This document shows positions 1 through 14,471 of a stretch of 64,000 nt of DNA, piece after piece. How positions within the stretch are numbered: the stretch's first letter is position 1; each line of letters opens with the position of its first letter. The DNA lies in contig OX457031.1 of the NCBI GenBank assembly GCA_949752745.1, positions 46,519,257 through 46,583,256 on the forward strand, read 5' to 3'. The position numbers and the translations under genes were made by a program. The notes beneath the pieces are model-generated. The model made no database searches and had not been told where the DNA came from. It worked only from the letters and a program-made list of their open reading frames with translations. Source of the stretch: Protula sp. h YS-2021 (taxonomy: Eukaryota; Annelida; Polychaeta; Sabellida; Serpulidae).

Positions 1-352
1 TTTCGGTGTAATGGAGTTCCCCTTTGGAATGTTGAAAGTGTAGAATTTAAGACATGTTTCCAGAGAATTACAAAGCAAACTGTAGTGTTTGTGTTGAGTT
101 ACAGGGAAATTAAATATTCCCGGGCAAAATATTTTTGGACAACTTTAATCCGCCACATTACTTTGTCATCCCGAAACCGAAGAATTTTGCGAATTATTTT
201 ATTAAATAGCTACATAAACCACTAATATTAAAAGAAAAGGTATACCAAAATGCCGAACATGAACTGGTTTAGTTAGTCCTACCATTTAAAGGGGGTATTG
301 TTTTATTTAGCCGACCTCTCGGGTGTCAAGTAAGTATTTGTGAAACACAAAC
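1..352. other. Intergenic, no gene seen
   Basis: AT-rich sequence with only short open frames. I see no conserved coding segment, RNA gene or repeat that I can name. It ends where the terminal inverted repeat of the MULE-like element begins. Confidence 0.5.
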
Positions 353-1120
353 AGGCCCCAACCGCCCCCCAAATTCATAGGGGTATAAATCGATGACGGA
401 CAGACGGACGGGTTCCGGACAGAACCCCCCGGGACCGAACCCCCGCGCGCATAACCCCCCATGCCAACCCCCCCCCCCCCCCCATATAGCGAGGACCAAA
501 CCCCCCCCCCCCCCCCTCCAACAATGATATTTGAACTTTTAAGCAGTATTGGATATACCGAGGACCAACAACACTATTGAAGGGTGGCACCGAAAAATGC
601 AAGCTGCCGTTGCCGCTCAACACCCCAATCTATGGCGGTTCCTGGACATTCTTCGACGAGAACAGAGCCCAAACAATGTCACCATAAACCAAATTATAGG
701 AGATCACCTTCCAGAACCACGACGACAGCAAAGTGTCCAAACAGAAAATAGGATAGCGCACATTGTTCGTGACTTTCGCAACAGAAACATCTTAGATTTT
801 CTCAGAGGAATAGCTCGCAATATTCAGTTTTAAACCAACAGTGACTGTTGACATTACTCCGTTGTAGTCATCGTAGTAAAACAGCTTTTGCAAAATATTG
901 TACAAATGAACTACATCTCAAGTTATAAAATCATGATTCAATAAACGTGTGTTTAAATTTGACATATTATATTGGCTTTTTGAGAAGGGGGTTTGGTCCG
1001 ATCGGGGGGTTTTGGTACGGTGGGTTATGCGCGCGGGGGGTTTGGTTCCGGGGGGTTTAGTCCCGGGGGTTCTGTTCTAGACCCCAGACGGATACCCCAA
1101 AACCCTTCGGATTGGGGCCT
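353..1120 (+). mobile_element. Short MULE-like DNA transposon with C/G-rich terminal inverted repeats
   Basis: The two ends are inverted copies. The left end begins AGGCCCCAA (353) and the right end finishes with its complement TTGGGGCCT (1120). Further in, the left arm has CAGAACCCCC, GGGACCGAACCCCC and GCGCGCATAACCC, each matched in reverse complement between about 985 and 1085. Between the arms lies a transposase C-terminal fragment followed by AATAAA at 940-945. At 768 bp it is far shorter than an autonomous MULE, so it is a deletion derivative. I saw no convincing 8-10 bp target duplication. Homopolymer C runs near 465-515 may be inaccurately sequenced. Confidence 0.65.
549..833 (+). pseudogene. 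MULE transposase C-terminal fragment
   Basis: This 94-codon frame contains TNNTIEGWHRKMQ, then HPNLWRFLDILRREQ. That resembles the region C-terminal to the DDE domain in MULE/FLYWCH-associated transposases ('TNN.iEgwH..l......HPniy.fi..L..EQ'). The upstream DDE core and zinc fingers are missing, so it is not an active transposase. A stop at 831-833 is followed by a polyadenylation signal at 940. An intact exon of a domesticated gene is possible, but the flanking inverted repeats favour a transposon remnant. Confidence 0.65.
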
Positions 1121-1504
1121 AATAACTGGACAGACAAAAATAACATTTTCGGGATAAATGTTGTTTTCCGGGATGGCAAACTTGCATAAACACTAGCAAA
1201 ACACATAGGTTACTGGTAGTATACGGGCTGTTAAAAACCTTTTGTGCAAGAGAAATTTGGCATTTAGGCGAAATCTCTCATTTTTTACCAGATAATTTTT
1301 TATTCGAAACGCAGAATTTCTGTGCATTTTTATTGGGAATGCTCAAAGTGTGGTTTGGCATGTGCTGACAAGTCATCTAATCTTAGTTTTCTCACATCGG
1401 GCCCTCAGACCCAGTGAAGCTGACACTGCAGCAGTTTTATTTCCATGACAGGACTGGGCGAGATCGAATTCACTACTGAATTATAACAATGCGTGTGATT
1501 GCAT

Positions 1505-1886
1505 GAGTGGTATTCTGCTCTGCCCTTCTTTTTAAGGATGTCCTTATTTTTAAAAATAAGGATAAAAAAGCTATTCTGCTCTATCCTCAAACTTAACAAA
1601 GACTTCTAAAAATAAGGATAAAAATTATGGATGAACCGCCTAATCGCAAGAATAAGGACGTCCTTAAATATAAGGACAGGAGCGGTATTCTGCTCTGTCC
1701 TTATATTTAAGGACGTCCTTATTCTTGAGGTTAGATGGTTCATCCTTAATTTTTATCCTTATTTTTAAAGACTTTGTTAAGTTTGAGGATGGAGCAGAAT
1801 AGCTTTTTCATCCTTATTTTTTAAAATAAGGACATCCTTAAAAATAAGGACAGAGCAGAATACCACTCCAGAGCAGAATACCACTC
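1505..1886. mobile_element. 382-bp palindromic (MITE/foldback-like) element
   Basis: The sequence is a long imperfect palindrome centred near 1685. The left arm begins GAGTGGTATTCTGCTCTG and the right arm ends with its reverse complement. Inside, AAGGACGTCCTT and AAATAAGGATAAA motifs alternate on both arms. The outer ends are flanked by CAT on both sides (1502-1504 and 1887-1889), a plausible 3-bp target duplication. The equivalent position in duplication copy B (near 41.88 kb) lacks the element, so it inserted after the duplication. The right end carries one extra 18-bp copy of its terminus. Confidence 0.7.
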
Positions 1887-3283
1887 CATGTCTAAAATCT
1901 CTTCATGTCAGTTATGTGGTGCATAAAATGGGCACAGTAAAATAAAGTGATTAATTCCCGCAACAAAAACATCTTAAATCTCTACAATTTGTCAAAATAT
2001 GCAGCGATATTTTTTAGACGGAACAACCTATTCGTTACTGAGCTTTCGTTTTCATTGCAACCGATGTCGCTCGATATTTTCAGCAGGCATACAATCACTC
2101 ACGGTAATGTTTTGACTTAACCGGAAAAAGGAAGGATATCTGCACATTCGATATGAACTAAATGCATGTTTGTTGCTATAAAACAGATGACCTCTGGAAA
2201 TATCTGTATGGCCACAAATTTTATCCATTCAGAAGGTTTACAGACCCGTCGAAAATTCCAGCCACTTTGAAAAGTCACTGATTCAAATAATCACTTTATA
2301 ACGGCTAACAGATGCACCTTGTATACATGAATATCAGAACAAAAAACGTAAGAAATGTATTTGCAAAACTCCCAGTATAATTCACATTTATAAAAGGTAT
2401 AGATTTCTTAGAGTGTTAAGACAACCATTAGTATTGAACTCCGGTGGATATATAATTAACATAATCGACTCCGGGAAACGAAAATTGCAACCTGTAATCC
2501 AAATCACTATAAAATCTTACGCGCTCACCTTCCCACTCCAATAGCGCATATTTGTAGCTTTTAAAAAGTGTAATTTGTATCGGACAAAGATTTCTTACAA
2601 ATCGATAGGTTGACTCCTGAGGAAAGATGTTATGCATAACAATTATTCGTTACCTACATAGACTTAAATAAAATCAATACATGTAAGTAAGCTGTATAAT
2701 TAAATTGACCAAGTTGGTAATGGATATCTTACAGCTATAGTGCATTAAATATCAACAAGTCACGGAAAAGAACAATGCTGTGTAAATAGTATACTGTATC
2801 TCAGGTATATATTACTTACATTGAATGTTTTGAGAATACATACCTTAATTTCTTCTTTTCTCATAATCATCTCTGCATATTTCAGCGAATCTTTCAAATT
2901 TTCCAGGCCTGATACCAACGACTTAACAAAGCTGCTGAAATATTCAGCGGTGTTACAAACTGGCTAAATATATCAGTTGATCTGCTAATTTGACAGATCC
3001 GTTCTAACATATAAACACATAGCGTAAGGTTTTTAAAAAGTAATTCCACTCCTCAACGAGTGCTACTTTGAAAAAATGCCAAGCAGGTCTGCGGAGTGAA
3101 AAGGTGTTATGCACAACATAATGTACCGCCGTACAGGTGCGATGTTGGACATCTAAACATGTTTTTCAAGACCCAAGAGTAATATTTATAACAGACATTT
3201 TTGACACAATGGAATAAGATGATGTCAATGTTTACTGCTATTTATATCCATTTTGTCATTTTACTGGTTTATAACATTTTCAC

Positions 3284-6200
3284 ATGCATTTTCTATTTAC
3301 TTTGCCGTAGTAACTATAATGTTTTTTTTTCTCTTGTACTTATACGCTAGTAATTACAAATGGGATTAATGAATTTGAAAAACCCAAATGTTTTCTTCAT
3401 GTGATTATAAACAGCAGTTAATGTTATATTATTGGCAGAAAAAAACTGGAATTTGAAAAACATCAAGACCATATCATAAACATTATATGCATAATTGTAA
3501 CAAGCAGTGAATGACAATGCACTCCCTTGTAAAGATACGACAAGTGAATTTCGCGTTATCTGATCGCGTAGGAAACTTCACTTGCTACATTCACTAGAAC
3601 ATCATACATATAAGCAAACGTGACTTTAATAAAGGCTTTGTGACCATTTCTGCTTTGCGTAAGCAAAGTTGCCAAATAACACACCGGCGGCGTCACAAAC
3701 AGGGGAGTATCTGAAAGGTAAAGCAGTTTATTTCTGCTAGTTTTGGGTACTTAGTATATGTGAATTTGTGTTATAATTACAATAGGATATAGAGCTGGTG
3801 GAAGGCCAGTGAACTCAACACCTCGTGGTTTGTTCACAGCTGCCCCAAGTGTGTCGAAATCCAATACAAAGCACCCAGCACTAGGATGTATCTGTATAAT
3901 ACATTTCACTTTAAAACTCACTGTGGTAATATTGTGTTAAAATTTTGCTATACTAAACAAAGGATTTCTAGCAAATCAGTTCTTTATTTTAACCAAAAAA
4001 TGCCTGAAAATTCAACTGAATATACATGTTTACTGAAAAAAAACGCTATAGTGAAATAGGTATTTAAATTGTATAAAATATCTTGTTTTCTTACCAAAGG
4101 ACCCAGTTATTATAAAATAAACCACAAAATTAGAATGCATCTACAAAAGAAACTGCACTTCAAAGCATTGTTTCATAAAGTTAATCTATGCTTCAAACCA
4201 GACTATAACAGACATGTGTTTTGCCAGAAATGAACATATTTTATAAACACCCTCAGACAACTTCACAGATCTGGCAAGTTAAAATTGTGTATATAATGTT
4301 TTGAATTTAAAGGTCTACCCATTTATTATTACAATAGCATTTCATTGATCAAACAACGTGAATCGTAATAAAATAAGGATACGGCTATGACATATTTTCA
4401 AGAATACCCATAAGCCTTAAAAGCTCAATTATTTAATTTCCTATTACTCACTCCCATGAGTAAACTATATTATAAATACGGAAGCCGTCATTATTGTCAG
4501 CACTGATATTACTGTACAGAAACAAATTTGCGAGATAAATGCCGTTAATTCAGAAACAATGTGTTGTCCATCAATCGACAAAACAGCCTTTGCATCAACA
4601 GTCAACTAACCAAAAAGTACCTAAGTTATCGATTACTACCATCCACAATTAATGAAAGGTTGGTGAGAAAATGGTAAAATGGCTTCCACACGGGTAAAAT
4701 AACTTTTTTCAAGACATTTAACGCTTCAATTTTGGTTTAAAAATATCATCTTCTAAATTACGAACCAGTCACTATAGCAGAATGAAGGAGCTAGAGAGCG
4801 CTATGTCCTGATACATGAAACATGATTGACGTGGCGTCTACCAGACAGCATCTTGAGATAGACAAAAATAAAAGAAATTGAAATAAATGATGATTTTCTA
4901 TTCAAGCAGGGTCACACTGCGTGCTGATCGGTTAGCGCAATAAAAATGATAGAGAAGTGAATCTCACTACTGTGCTGTCTCTTAATGCAATACTTAGATA
5001 CATCAAAATATATGTGGCCACTTAGTGACAAAACATTCAGACAAGTTGCACACGATCGGTACAGAACGAGACACACCATGCACGATATAGTCTACTTCAT
5101 CACAGAGCCCATCTTCCTTTGATATTGCTTTAAATGCATACCAAGTTGCAAAATGTGCAATTGCGTTGCACATTTTGAAATATGTAGTAAATACTTAAGT
5201 ACTTGTCCGTCAAGCAGTTCAGTTTTTTAACATAATCCACTCATAATTTGCTGGGGAGACATTTAATCTGGTTCACAAAAGAATTAAGCACTGTGTCAAA
5301 TTTGAAAGTGCTTTCAATTCTTAAGCTAGTAGACTCTGAAGCAAGCAGTATTGGTATGCAATGCTATTCGTTGATAATCGGAACATAAGAAACATAACTT
5401 TTAAGGTAAGCATTGATAGGCGTAATTTGATCATTTGTACTCCGTGCAATATGCATCCAACAAACGTGTCACGTGCAAGACGAGGGAAGTGATGCCTACA
5501 GTACTAAAATAATCACGATCATATGTATGCTCGGTGCTGGGTGTTCTTATTATTCTGCAACACTTGAAGGTAATATTCCGGAATTCGCGTTAAAATTTAT
5601 CACATAGGGAAAACATGTGACTGAGAGAGTTTTTCCCTAAATGCTCAGGTTTCCAAAATAGGCATTTTCGATATATCGGATGAACATTAAAGTAACGTTA
5701 TTTTATATGATTTTTTTTTCTCAAACAGGTCAGTTTGGTAAAAAAAACCCATAAAAATCCAACAAACATGCATCTTGTTGAAAGAAACTTCCTGCAGAGG
5801 ATTCAGTGCCCTCGACATCGTCCGTCTCGGGTGAAGGTGGTGTCCCATTTAAACCATGGTTCGGGTTCCTACAAAGTGGTGAAAGGGTTTGATTATCCAT
5901 TACGACGTTCAATTTATGTCACTAATTTTCGAAAATAATTCATTTCAGAAGGAGACACCGACAATAATAGAAAGCGTTATAATTCAAGGCACGTGGAACA
6001 CCTCGACCGATCTTCTCTATAAATGCCTGTATATACTGATGCATCCGCTTTCAAAATGGTTTTATTATCTGGTATGTGGAAGTAAATGTTTGCGTGTGGA
6101 AGGGTGGGCGGCACTTGGGGTCACAAAAGGACGCACAGTTTGACCGAAAATTCTCAAAGAAGCAAAGCAGATGCTTAAGGACAGTCTTCAAGCGTTTATT

Positions 6201-6424
6201 TAGAAGTCAAGTACAAACAGTCCTTAAACCACTCCTTTGCTTCTATGAGAACTGTCTATCAATCTCGTGCGATCCCCAAGCGTCCTCCGCCCGTAACCGA
6301 TTAGCATAACTAAAATTTAAAAAAAACTTTCACCATTAAGGATTAAGGGATTCTTAATACTAGCAGTCAGGGTGATTTCTTCGGACATTTTATGACAGAT
6401 ACACTCCAATCCTATTTTGTCGTG
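3284..6424. other. Intergenic, AT-rich, no recognised gene
   Basis: No conserved domain seen on either strand. A GC-richer patch at about 5770-5880 is open on the minus strand (frame around NGTPPSPETDDVEG) and follows a TTTGTAG acceptor-like sequence. It has no family signature or phase-matched partner exon. A motif at 6220-6300 (GAGAACT...CGTGCGA...CCGCCCG) recurs at about 7900-7985. Confidence 0.4.
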
Positions 6425-9400
6425 GGAGAGGGGCCGAATTTGCAGCCAAATTTTTCACAGAGGTGTTCTTTTCTTCTGCAGTTGTCTAGGTAAGGGGTCT
6501 CCGCTCATCAATTTCGCAACGTCTCTCTACCATCTAATTTAAATGTCGGATTAGTGACATATAGAAGTCTTGAAAATATTAATCACTTCACCGTCTAGAC
6601 AGTGACGATCTTGGCCCCATCAAAGTTCCCTTCGGGTCATCGGGTAACACAGGATATGTCTGAAGTCAGTTTTCATGAATCATGAAGTTGCCTAAATGCC
6701 GGGGGGGGGGGGGGGAATTCGCCCATCAACTTTGCAACGTCTCCCTACCGTTGTCTCAAATACATTGTGATCTATGATCGGGACAAAGCAAAACTAAATT
6801 ACAACCAGATTCAACGTTACGATTTGACCTGGCCAAATCTACTCTTTCTCGAGGTCAGAATGCTTACTGTGATATAACACGCAAAAAGCTGTGTTGCGCA
6901 GGGTCTCGATGCAACTGGCAACTTAGCATCACTTTTAACAAGATTTTAAAGAATTTTAAATTTTTAATTGTTCAGAATATTATTTTGTGTGCCCCGAAGT
7001 GGCAGATAAAACGGTCTATTTTTCTTATTTTAATTTCATAGAGAATGCACTTGGTATTTTGTCAAAGATAAATCGTATTATAATAACTAGAGGAATCTAT
7101 TTTAATCTGCGAAACGTACAATCGCACCTTTTCCTCATTTTAAAATAAAATAAATTATTGTATTTTAGTGAATTAATTGTTGAATATTTGTGGTCCGAAC
7201 TAGACACTTTAGAAATATGGTTTTCCATTTTTGTTCCGGATTTAAGTTAAATTCGTGCCACTTTTAAACTGTACATATTTGTCTGGTAAAACCATCAAGA
7301 ACCATAGATAAAAGCTCCACACACTTTTCAGCAAATACATTGACGGTTTGACTCGAATCTACTCACTGTTTTAATGTAGTAAACGTTATATTTAAATAGT
7401 TTCGTACTGAAACTTAACAGGATCTTGTGAGACACGTTTCAAGATGCTGTCTATGCACCTATAGAGGCCATGTAGTTACAGAGGAATTAATGCTGGTTAG
7501 TGTAAACATAAAGCCCGTGCAATAACATTTGCGTTTACGTGCAATAACTGTGACATTTATGTGTAATAAATGCTCACGCTCGTAGAGAAATCTTGCTTTT
7601 CACTATTTATTTGTTAATATTCACTTTCTGTTTACGGATTCAGTGTAAGTATTTGGGATTAATGTATTACGAAGTGAATCAGTAGGGGTAATTATGTTAA
7701 TATTGAATGTTGTGTTCGTTGATTCTGTGATTTTTCTGCAGATTTAAAGTGGAAAAAGAACAGTATCCATTGTCTTTCAATGAATGTATGTCATGTGATA
7801 CATTTATTCCATATGCATTTATTATTTTAAATGTGAAATTCATATATTTTTGTTGTTGTTAGTTACAGCTTTACTGTTTGGAGTCTAAATAAACGCGTGA
7901 AAAGCGTCCTTAATCCTCTCCTTGGCATCGGTGAGAACTTTCAGTCCATCTATTCGTGCGACCCGCAAGCGTCGGTCCGCCCTTTTGAACGCTACAATAA
8001 AAGTCATTAGGTTTTGCAACTTCAAAACCACTTTAATCTCTTTGTGGTCGAGGTCTTAAGTTCAATTTCTGATCTCAACCGCTAAAAGACGTCGCCTTTA
8101 TGTCGTTTTAGCAACGTCATTTTTGGAAACGTCACAACCATTTCAAGACGTCGAATTATGATGCTAACCTTACCAAGCAGCTTTTGGTCGTTCTTTTTTG
8201 CGACATCCGAACGACCCCACTTTGAGACCGCTTTGGCGACATGTAACGTAGTTTTTATAGGAAAAATAAATTTCAACAAAATGATGTCGCAGCAGCGTCC
8301 TGACGACACATCCGAATGATCAAATGTCTCCTGTTTGCTAACCCAGATCTAGCCACAAAGATAAAGCAACAAAATGAAGACATGCGACTGTACTCAGTTC
8401 CATAAACGACTCCTCCCGAGAATCCCATGTCCCATTTTCGACAGTACTCAGTTCCATAAACGACTCCTCCCTAGAATCCCATGTCCCATTTTCAAAAACT
8501 TTCACGATCATTTTTGAAAAGTCAGTTGTTCCTCAAATTCCTTTATTTTCGATAAAATGTAGCTAAATTTGTTAATTTTTAAAACTTATTAAGGCATTAT
8601 TGTTGTCTCAGCTGCTAGGGCATTGCTAAGTAATCCAACAATCTCGACTTTGACTCGATGTGGTAGGATGCATAAGCTTACAAAACTCCAAATTAACGCC
8701 TAGTGGGTTTTCTGGCCACTCCCTAGAAAAATAAATTATGCAATCATTATTTAGCATTTATTGTACTTTCAATGAATTTGTTTATAACATTTCACACTTG
8801 GATCTGGAGCAATACTTAAATATCACAAGAGGTTGGGGGTCTGGAGCATGGAATCAGCAAGCAAATGTATAATAGTCACTTTTCAATTATTTTTTTACCA
8901 AAACATTTTCTTTTATATCTAATCTGGGAAAAAGAAAACAATCTTATTGATTATGTAACACATTATGCACACATACAAAGGAAAACTTTATTTGTTGCAG
9001 ACTTTCTGCAACTTCATTATTTTGATTGTCTTTCTCTTTTTACTAATAGGCTCATGAGTGCATTAAGTGATTAGACACACAGATTTCACAGATTTATTAA
9101 TTCATTGAAGAAAATTGAATAATTCTTCATCGCAAGAAATAACTAGGTAGCCCCTCTCTCGATCACATAATCCTTATATGTGAATAAATATTATTTCTTA
9201 CTCAAAATGTAAGTCTTGTAATTTAATTTATGTGTTAACCGCTGCGCGTCGCAGTTAAAAATTGGATTACGCCGTTGTTGTAATTACGAAAAGGGCTGCT
9301 ACTTTTTTTATTGTCGGTGGGATGTACATCTGTCTTACAGCTTTAATTTGATCGGTGTCTAAACGAGAATAACTCCATTAAAGATCAGAATTTCTTTGTC

Positions 9401-10070
9401 CTGAAGTAAGTACACATTCATTGAGATGTTGAAAATTAATCGGAACTCACTTTAGCTGGATTGTTTGATACCTAAACCATATTTTGTCAATATTGAAAAT
9501 GAGATTGACATGGCTAGATAACAGATCTTTTGTAGCGCCCCGTTCGCAGTATCTATCTCATAAGTGTAACTATACTTTAAAAGGAGTTTACATTTTATTT
9601 ACTTAAGATTACAGATAAAATTAGCAATAGTAGAGGGTAGGTAATCTGGAATACCTTATCGTCAAATGGGATTGAGAATTCTAGAATTGAAAATGAATTT
9701 TTAGATGTCGATAACAGGAGATTTTAATTGGCACAATCGGGAAAATCTAAAGCGATAAGAGAAAAAGTGCCTTGAAAAAAGTAGAACCATCAACTGTAAA
9801 TCTGCTTATAATTATGTGACGTAAACACTGTCATTTTAAATTGGTTAAAACCTGACAAACAAATAGTAGGAAAACTATGGAGACAGTTACGGAATGGGAC
9901 AAATTTGTGAAATAAACCTAAAAACTTGAACTGTTTTCTGGTTAATCCATAGAATCTAAACAGAAAATTAGTGACAGGGTTGGGGTTTGAAACGAAGGGC
10001 CATACCGTCATTTCAAATAATGACAAATTAAAGATGCACTGAATTTATGGAATTTGTTCATTCATGCAAT

Positions 10071-13000
10071 ATTTAATTATTTTTATTTTCTCACTAATTA
10101 GTCTTTCGAGTTTTGCTAATTCACACCAGTTAGTCTTTTCAGCTAGGTTTACTTATTTGAACACCTTCAGCAAAAAACACCTACTCAAAGTTTCTTTTTA
10201 ACGCTATGGTGTTTAAAAATAATTTATGGTGAAATTTGGTTTTATTAAAGATCACAAAAGGAAGACAAGGGGAAACTTCGTATGAACATATAGTTTGATG
10301 GCTTATGTTCCGCGCCATTGACTACAATTATTGATTACTGATACCATACTGACATCTGATTTTCGCGTCTGGCCACGGAACACTCCTTCACATTTGTTTA
10401 ATTGACAACGTCACACCTGCCCTTACTTGTGTCATTGTCGACGCCAAACTCTTCCCTTATTTGTGTCATAATTTTTTATAAATATCCAGCTGATTGTTTT
10501 GTAATTTGATCCCGAAGAAACACGGGATTTTTGCTTCTTATTATAGCTTTCATCCTCATGGCTTTCGCCAAATAACGCGTGGTTCGGCCATAACTAACAC
10601 CTGTCAAGACGAAAACTTGCAAATAGTATATTGAAGTTGTGGGGAGTCCAATGTTTAGGACCTTTTTTGTGTCTTTTCTGGCCCATAATTTTGTCTTTAC
10701 TACTCCTCTGTTCACACTGGCCTTTGGACCACCAAATGTAGTATTTCATCTGAAGTTGTGCAGCTCACTTTTTTCGCCTTTGTTTTTACGATGAAAACCG
10801 AAGCAAAAAGAAAACGGAGCATTAGCACAATCCTCTCGCACGTGCCAACAGCAACACAGAAATGCTGTGCGAACTCCGATACCCTCCACAGAGAGAAATA
10901 AAGTGGAATTGCGTTAGGTTTTTTTGCCATTTAAATTTTTGCTGCTTATGCAACCTAGAATCTCTTTTGGTTTGCAAAATATACAACCCAAAGGCAACTT
11001 GTAAAGAACTAAAAGCCATACATTCTTTAAAAATAAGAATGCAAAAATATTGTTAACATATTTTCACTCTGTTGCCGCCTGCTATACCCGAATGTAATAA
11101 AATGTCCTTTGTATTCCTGTGAACAGAAATCAGGCAGTCGCTCGGAATAACAAGGCCTCGATTTCTCCCGTTGTGTCCGTTTAAAGAATCCAAATATTAC
11201 ATATTGCAACGCTGGTCACTGGTGGGCATACAGTATTGCCCCATTCGTAGAACAGAGAGGTATGTCGTGTAATATTAGCGAAATACTGGAAATCGGATGG
11301 GCTTGTCGATGTGGTACCAAAAGTGATTATAAACATGGAATCTGATGACGAATGTGACTCACAATAGCTGGTATGATTACTTTGTATATTTTCTCTGACC
11401 CACACCACCCGCTGCTTAAAAACTTACTGGTTAATATTGCATTCCAGGGAATAAATGTTGTGATAGCACCACGCGAGCGATTTTCAAAGTGTTGCAGAAA
11501 TTTGAGGTCGGGCAAACTCAGAAATAATGCACTTTATCTGTGTAAATAACAACGAAATAGTAAAGACACAGCATCTGAAAATCTGAAGACAGTCATCTGC
11601 TCCTAGAACAGAGATATGAAAGTGGCATTCTAAATATTGGAAAAAAACACTGAAAGAATTATTTTCTAACTGACTATAATATCGTAGACTCTAAGTGTTT
11701 GATAATTCGACAAAGGAATCTAGATGTAAAATATTATCTGACTTAACATTTTTTGACAAAAAATAACATTCAAACAAAATTTGAACAACTGCAGCTAACA
11801 AAACATTACTTTTTTTATGAAAATGTATAATTTTATAATGATGAAAATTTTTTCAATATTATTCAATTCAAAAAGTTAACAAATCTGTTTTATATTTTAA
11901 CCTCGAACTCACGAATTTTGATGTTGAAGCGTATCTGAGATACTGGTATGTTCGAAAATTTAAAAAATCTGGTTTATTCTTTAACCTTCAACTCACGAAT
12001 TTGGACGCTGAAGTGTATTCGAGATGCTCATTTGTGTTGACTACACGTTCCGTGTAAAGAAAATAACATGACGTTTTGAATGCATTTCGACGTCATTAGA
12101 CTGATATCAATATTACGCAACAATGCAGTTGCTGAGTCTTTGCTGGATAAACTTGGTCAGTGTCAATACAAAAGGATGCATAAGTTATTAGATATACGTA
12201 GTTTTAAAGAAAAGATCTTTGCTAGAATCCACCATCGCACTTTCACCTGTTAATTCTTCACATAAAAAATTGGAGAAGAGGTGATGGGGAGCATCGATGG
12301 ATTGCTTTGGATTAATGGCAAGTTTTATATGAACTTGTTGTTTGCGGTGGTGATGGAGCTGTGGGGCGCAGGAAAGGTGTATTTAAACTAAAAAAAATGC
12401 CTCTAAACATCGAAAACGCTAGTAGCAAACGGTAATAGAATTACAATGACTGAACAGCAAGTCGAATCACTGACAAAACATTCATTCGCTACTAGATTGT
12501 AAGATGTTATGAGCTGGATGCACCCGTTTCGCTACCATTTCTTTTCGCACAGCACTCCTACCATATAATAAATTTGCATGCTGTTGTATAGAGTAAGTAG
12601 TAAGGCTGTTTTTAAAAGAAATCTTCGAAATGGCAGAAATGTTTCTCAAAAAGTTTCGGAATTTGGGAAAAAAACATTGGCTTGTCTGCAAAAGAAAGTA
12701 AAGGAAAAACATCTTGACCACACAACACGTGACCACCAAAGAATATTTTTTAAGACATAATTTATTATTTTTTAATTAAACAGATTTTGAACACAAAAGA
12801 GGAGCTCACTAAAAGGCACAAACAAAATGTCACTGAGGACGCATTTTTTCAGCGATTATCTGCTTTGTGATGTTCTAATCGCTGCTGTAAAGGATAATGG
12901 GCAAACAGATGTCATTTTTTGAACCCATATGATAAACCTGGTGTTCTGAAATGTTTGTTTGATTTCACCGGTGACTGTAGGACTACTGATGGAGACTAGT

Positions 13001-14366
13001 CCGGTGACTAGTACACATAGCCACCTTGCTATGCGATGATCACTTTTCCGGTGGCGATCATTGAAGATGGCCACTAGTGCGATGGTCACTTTTCCGCCGG
13101 CCACTACTACGGATACTTACAGTCCCAGTTATTCTACACCCACTTTGATTTGCCAGAGAATACAAGTGTAATAACACTGAACAAATTTTAACTATTGTTT
13201 GCCCAAGAAAACCAAAAACTATGAAATTTGGAAACATGTGTTGGAAATAAAAAAAAATATTTATTTATCTCGAGGTTTCGATAGCTATACAACACAGCAT
13301 ACTTTAAGTACGAAAGTTATTTTCTTTGCCGTAGGCCGTGCAAATTAAATAGTTCCTAAGAAGGCACCGGCGCACTAAAGTTTTCATGAATTCAAGGGCT
13401 AATTCTGGCGCTGCTACACGAGGCATCGATTTTCCATGTGGGGAAATTTGGTCGTTCAGCGTTTCCTGTTTTTGTGACTCGTGCGACCGGAAGAGGGTCG
13501 TATATTTTTCGCCTTGTCTGTACTTGCGTCCGTGCATGCACTGTCGGACACTACATGTTAAGGAATTAACTCATCTCACAGTTTTACCATTGAGAATTGC
13601 CAAATATCTGCTGAAGGTGTATACTTAATATAACGGTTGTTTGTCCGCAGAGACATGTCAACTTGTCATATTTTACAAGTGTTCACAACTTGCACCTTTT
13701 TTGTTATCAGCTCATAATAAAATTTTTCAAAGGGAAACCTGAAATTAATTTGGGATAAACAAATACATATGGAAAGCGTTTTGGTCTTATTAAGGACGTA
13801 TGTCCCTCTGTCCATCACAGGGCTGTGCACTTTCAGAATTGGTCACAATAGCAATGCACAATTATTGGTGACAAGTCATTCTTGAGTTTGTAACGGGGAA
13901 ATCTGAATTTCATTGAGAATAAACAAATAAATATAAAAAGACTGTATGTCCAGTTACGAACGACGGTATTCTTTTATCTCTCCGTCAAAGGACTGTGAAT
14001 AGCTTTGAAATAACGTCATTATTCTTATGCATTCTAACACTCCCCTTCCCAAATTATCAATGTAAACTATAAAAATGAAAATGGTCATAAATCAAGTGAA
14101 GTACTCTTCCTCCACACCCCCAAAAAGAAACAAACGTAGAATAAAGTCAGCTAATAGGGTAGCATTTGGTTTGAAAGTTCCTTGGATAGATGGCTGATGT
14201 AAGAACACCGCTAAAAAGGCGTTTTTCAGGTTTTATTTATTTGCTTCAACGGAAATGGTTTTCACATAAATATATTTCCCACTTACGTAACAAGAGTGAC
14301 AGCGAAAGCAACAAATAAACAATAACAATTCTAATGAATACATGTGTATATATATTACGGATGAAT
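10071..14366. other. Intergenic, no recognised gene
   Basis: Open frames are short and I recognise no family. Minus-strand frames between 10476 and 11515 are slightly more complex than background and could be decayed transposase, but no motif supports it. At 12970-13110 GTGACTAGT and GGTCACTTTTCC words recur in a small degenerate repeat. Confidence 0.4.

Positions 14367-14471
<105 letters not shown>

Larger units (their letters stand above)
1218..10070. repeat. Segmental duplication, copy A
   Basis: Three blocks recur in the same order and orientation between about 41.36 and 52.23 kb. 1218-3283 matches 41356-43270, 6425-7660 matches about 46345-47790, and 8085-10065 matches 50335-52240. By eye the copies differ at roughly 10-20% of positions and by many indels. 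3284-6424 has no match that I could find in copy B. No conserved gene is recognisable inside; the open frames look incidental. Confidence 0.75.

Noticed and set aside
5730..5912. GC-richer minus-strand patch resembling an exon
   Set aside because: No phase-matched neighbour, no family signature, and a low-complexity Ser/Pro/Glu composition.
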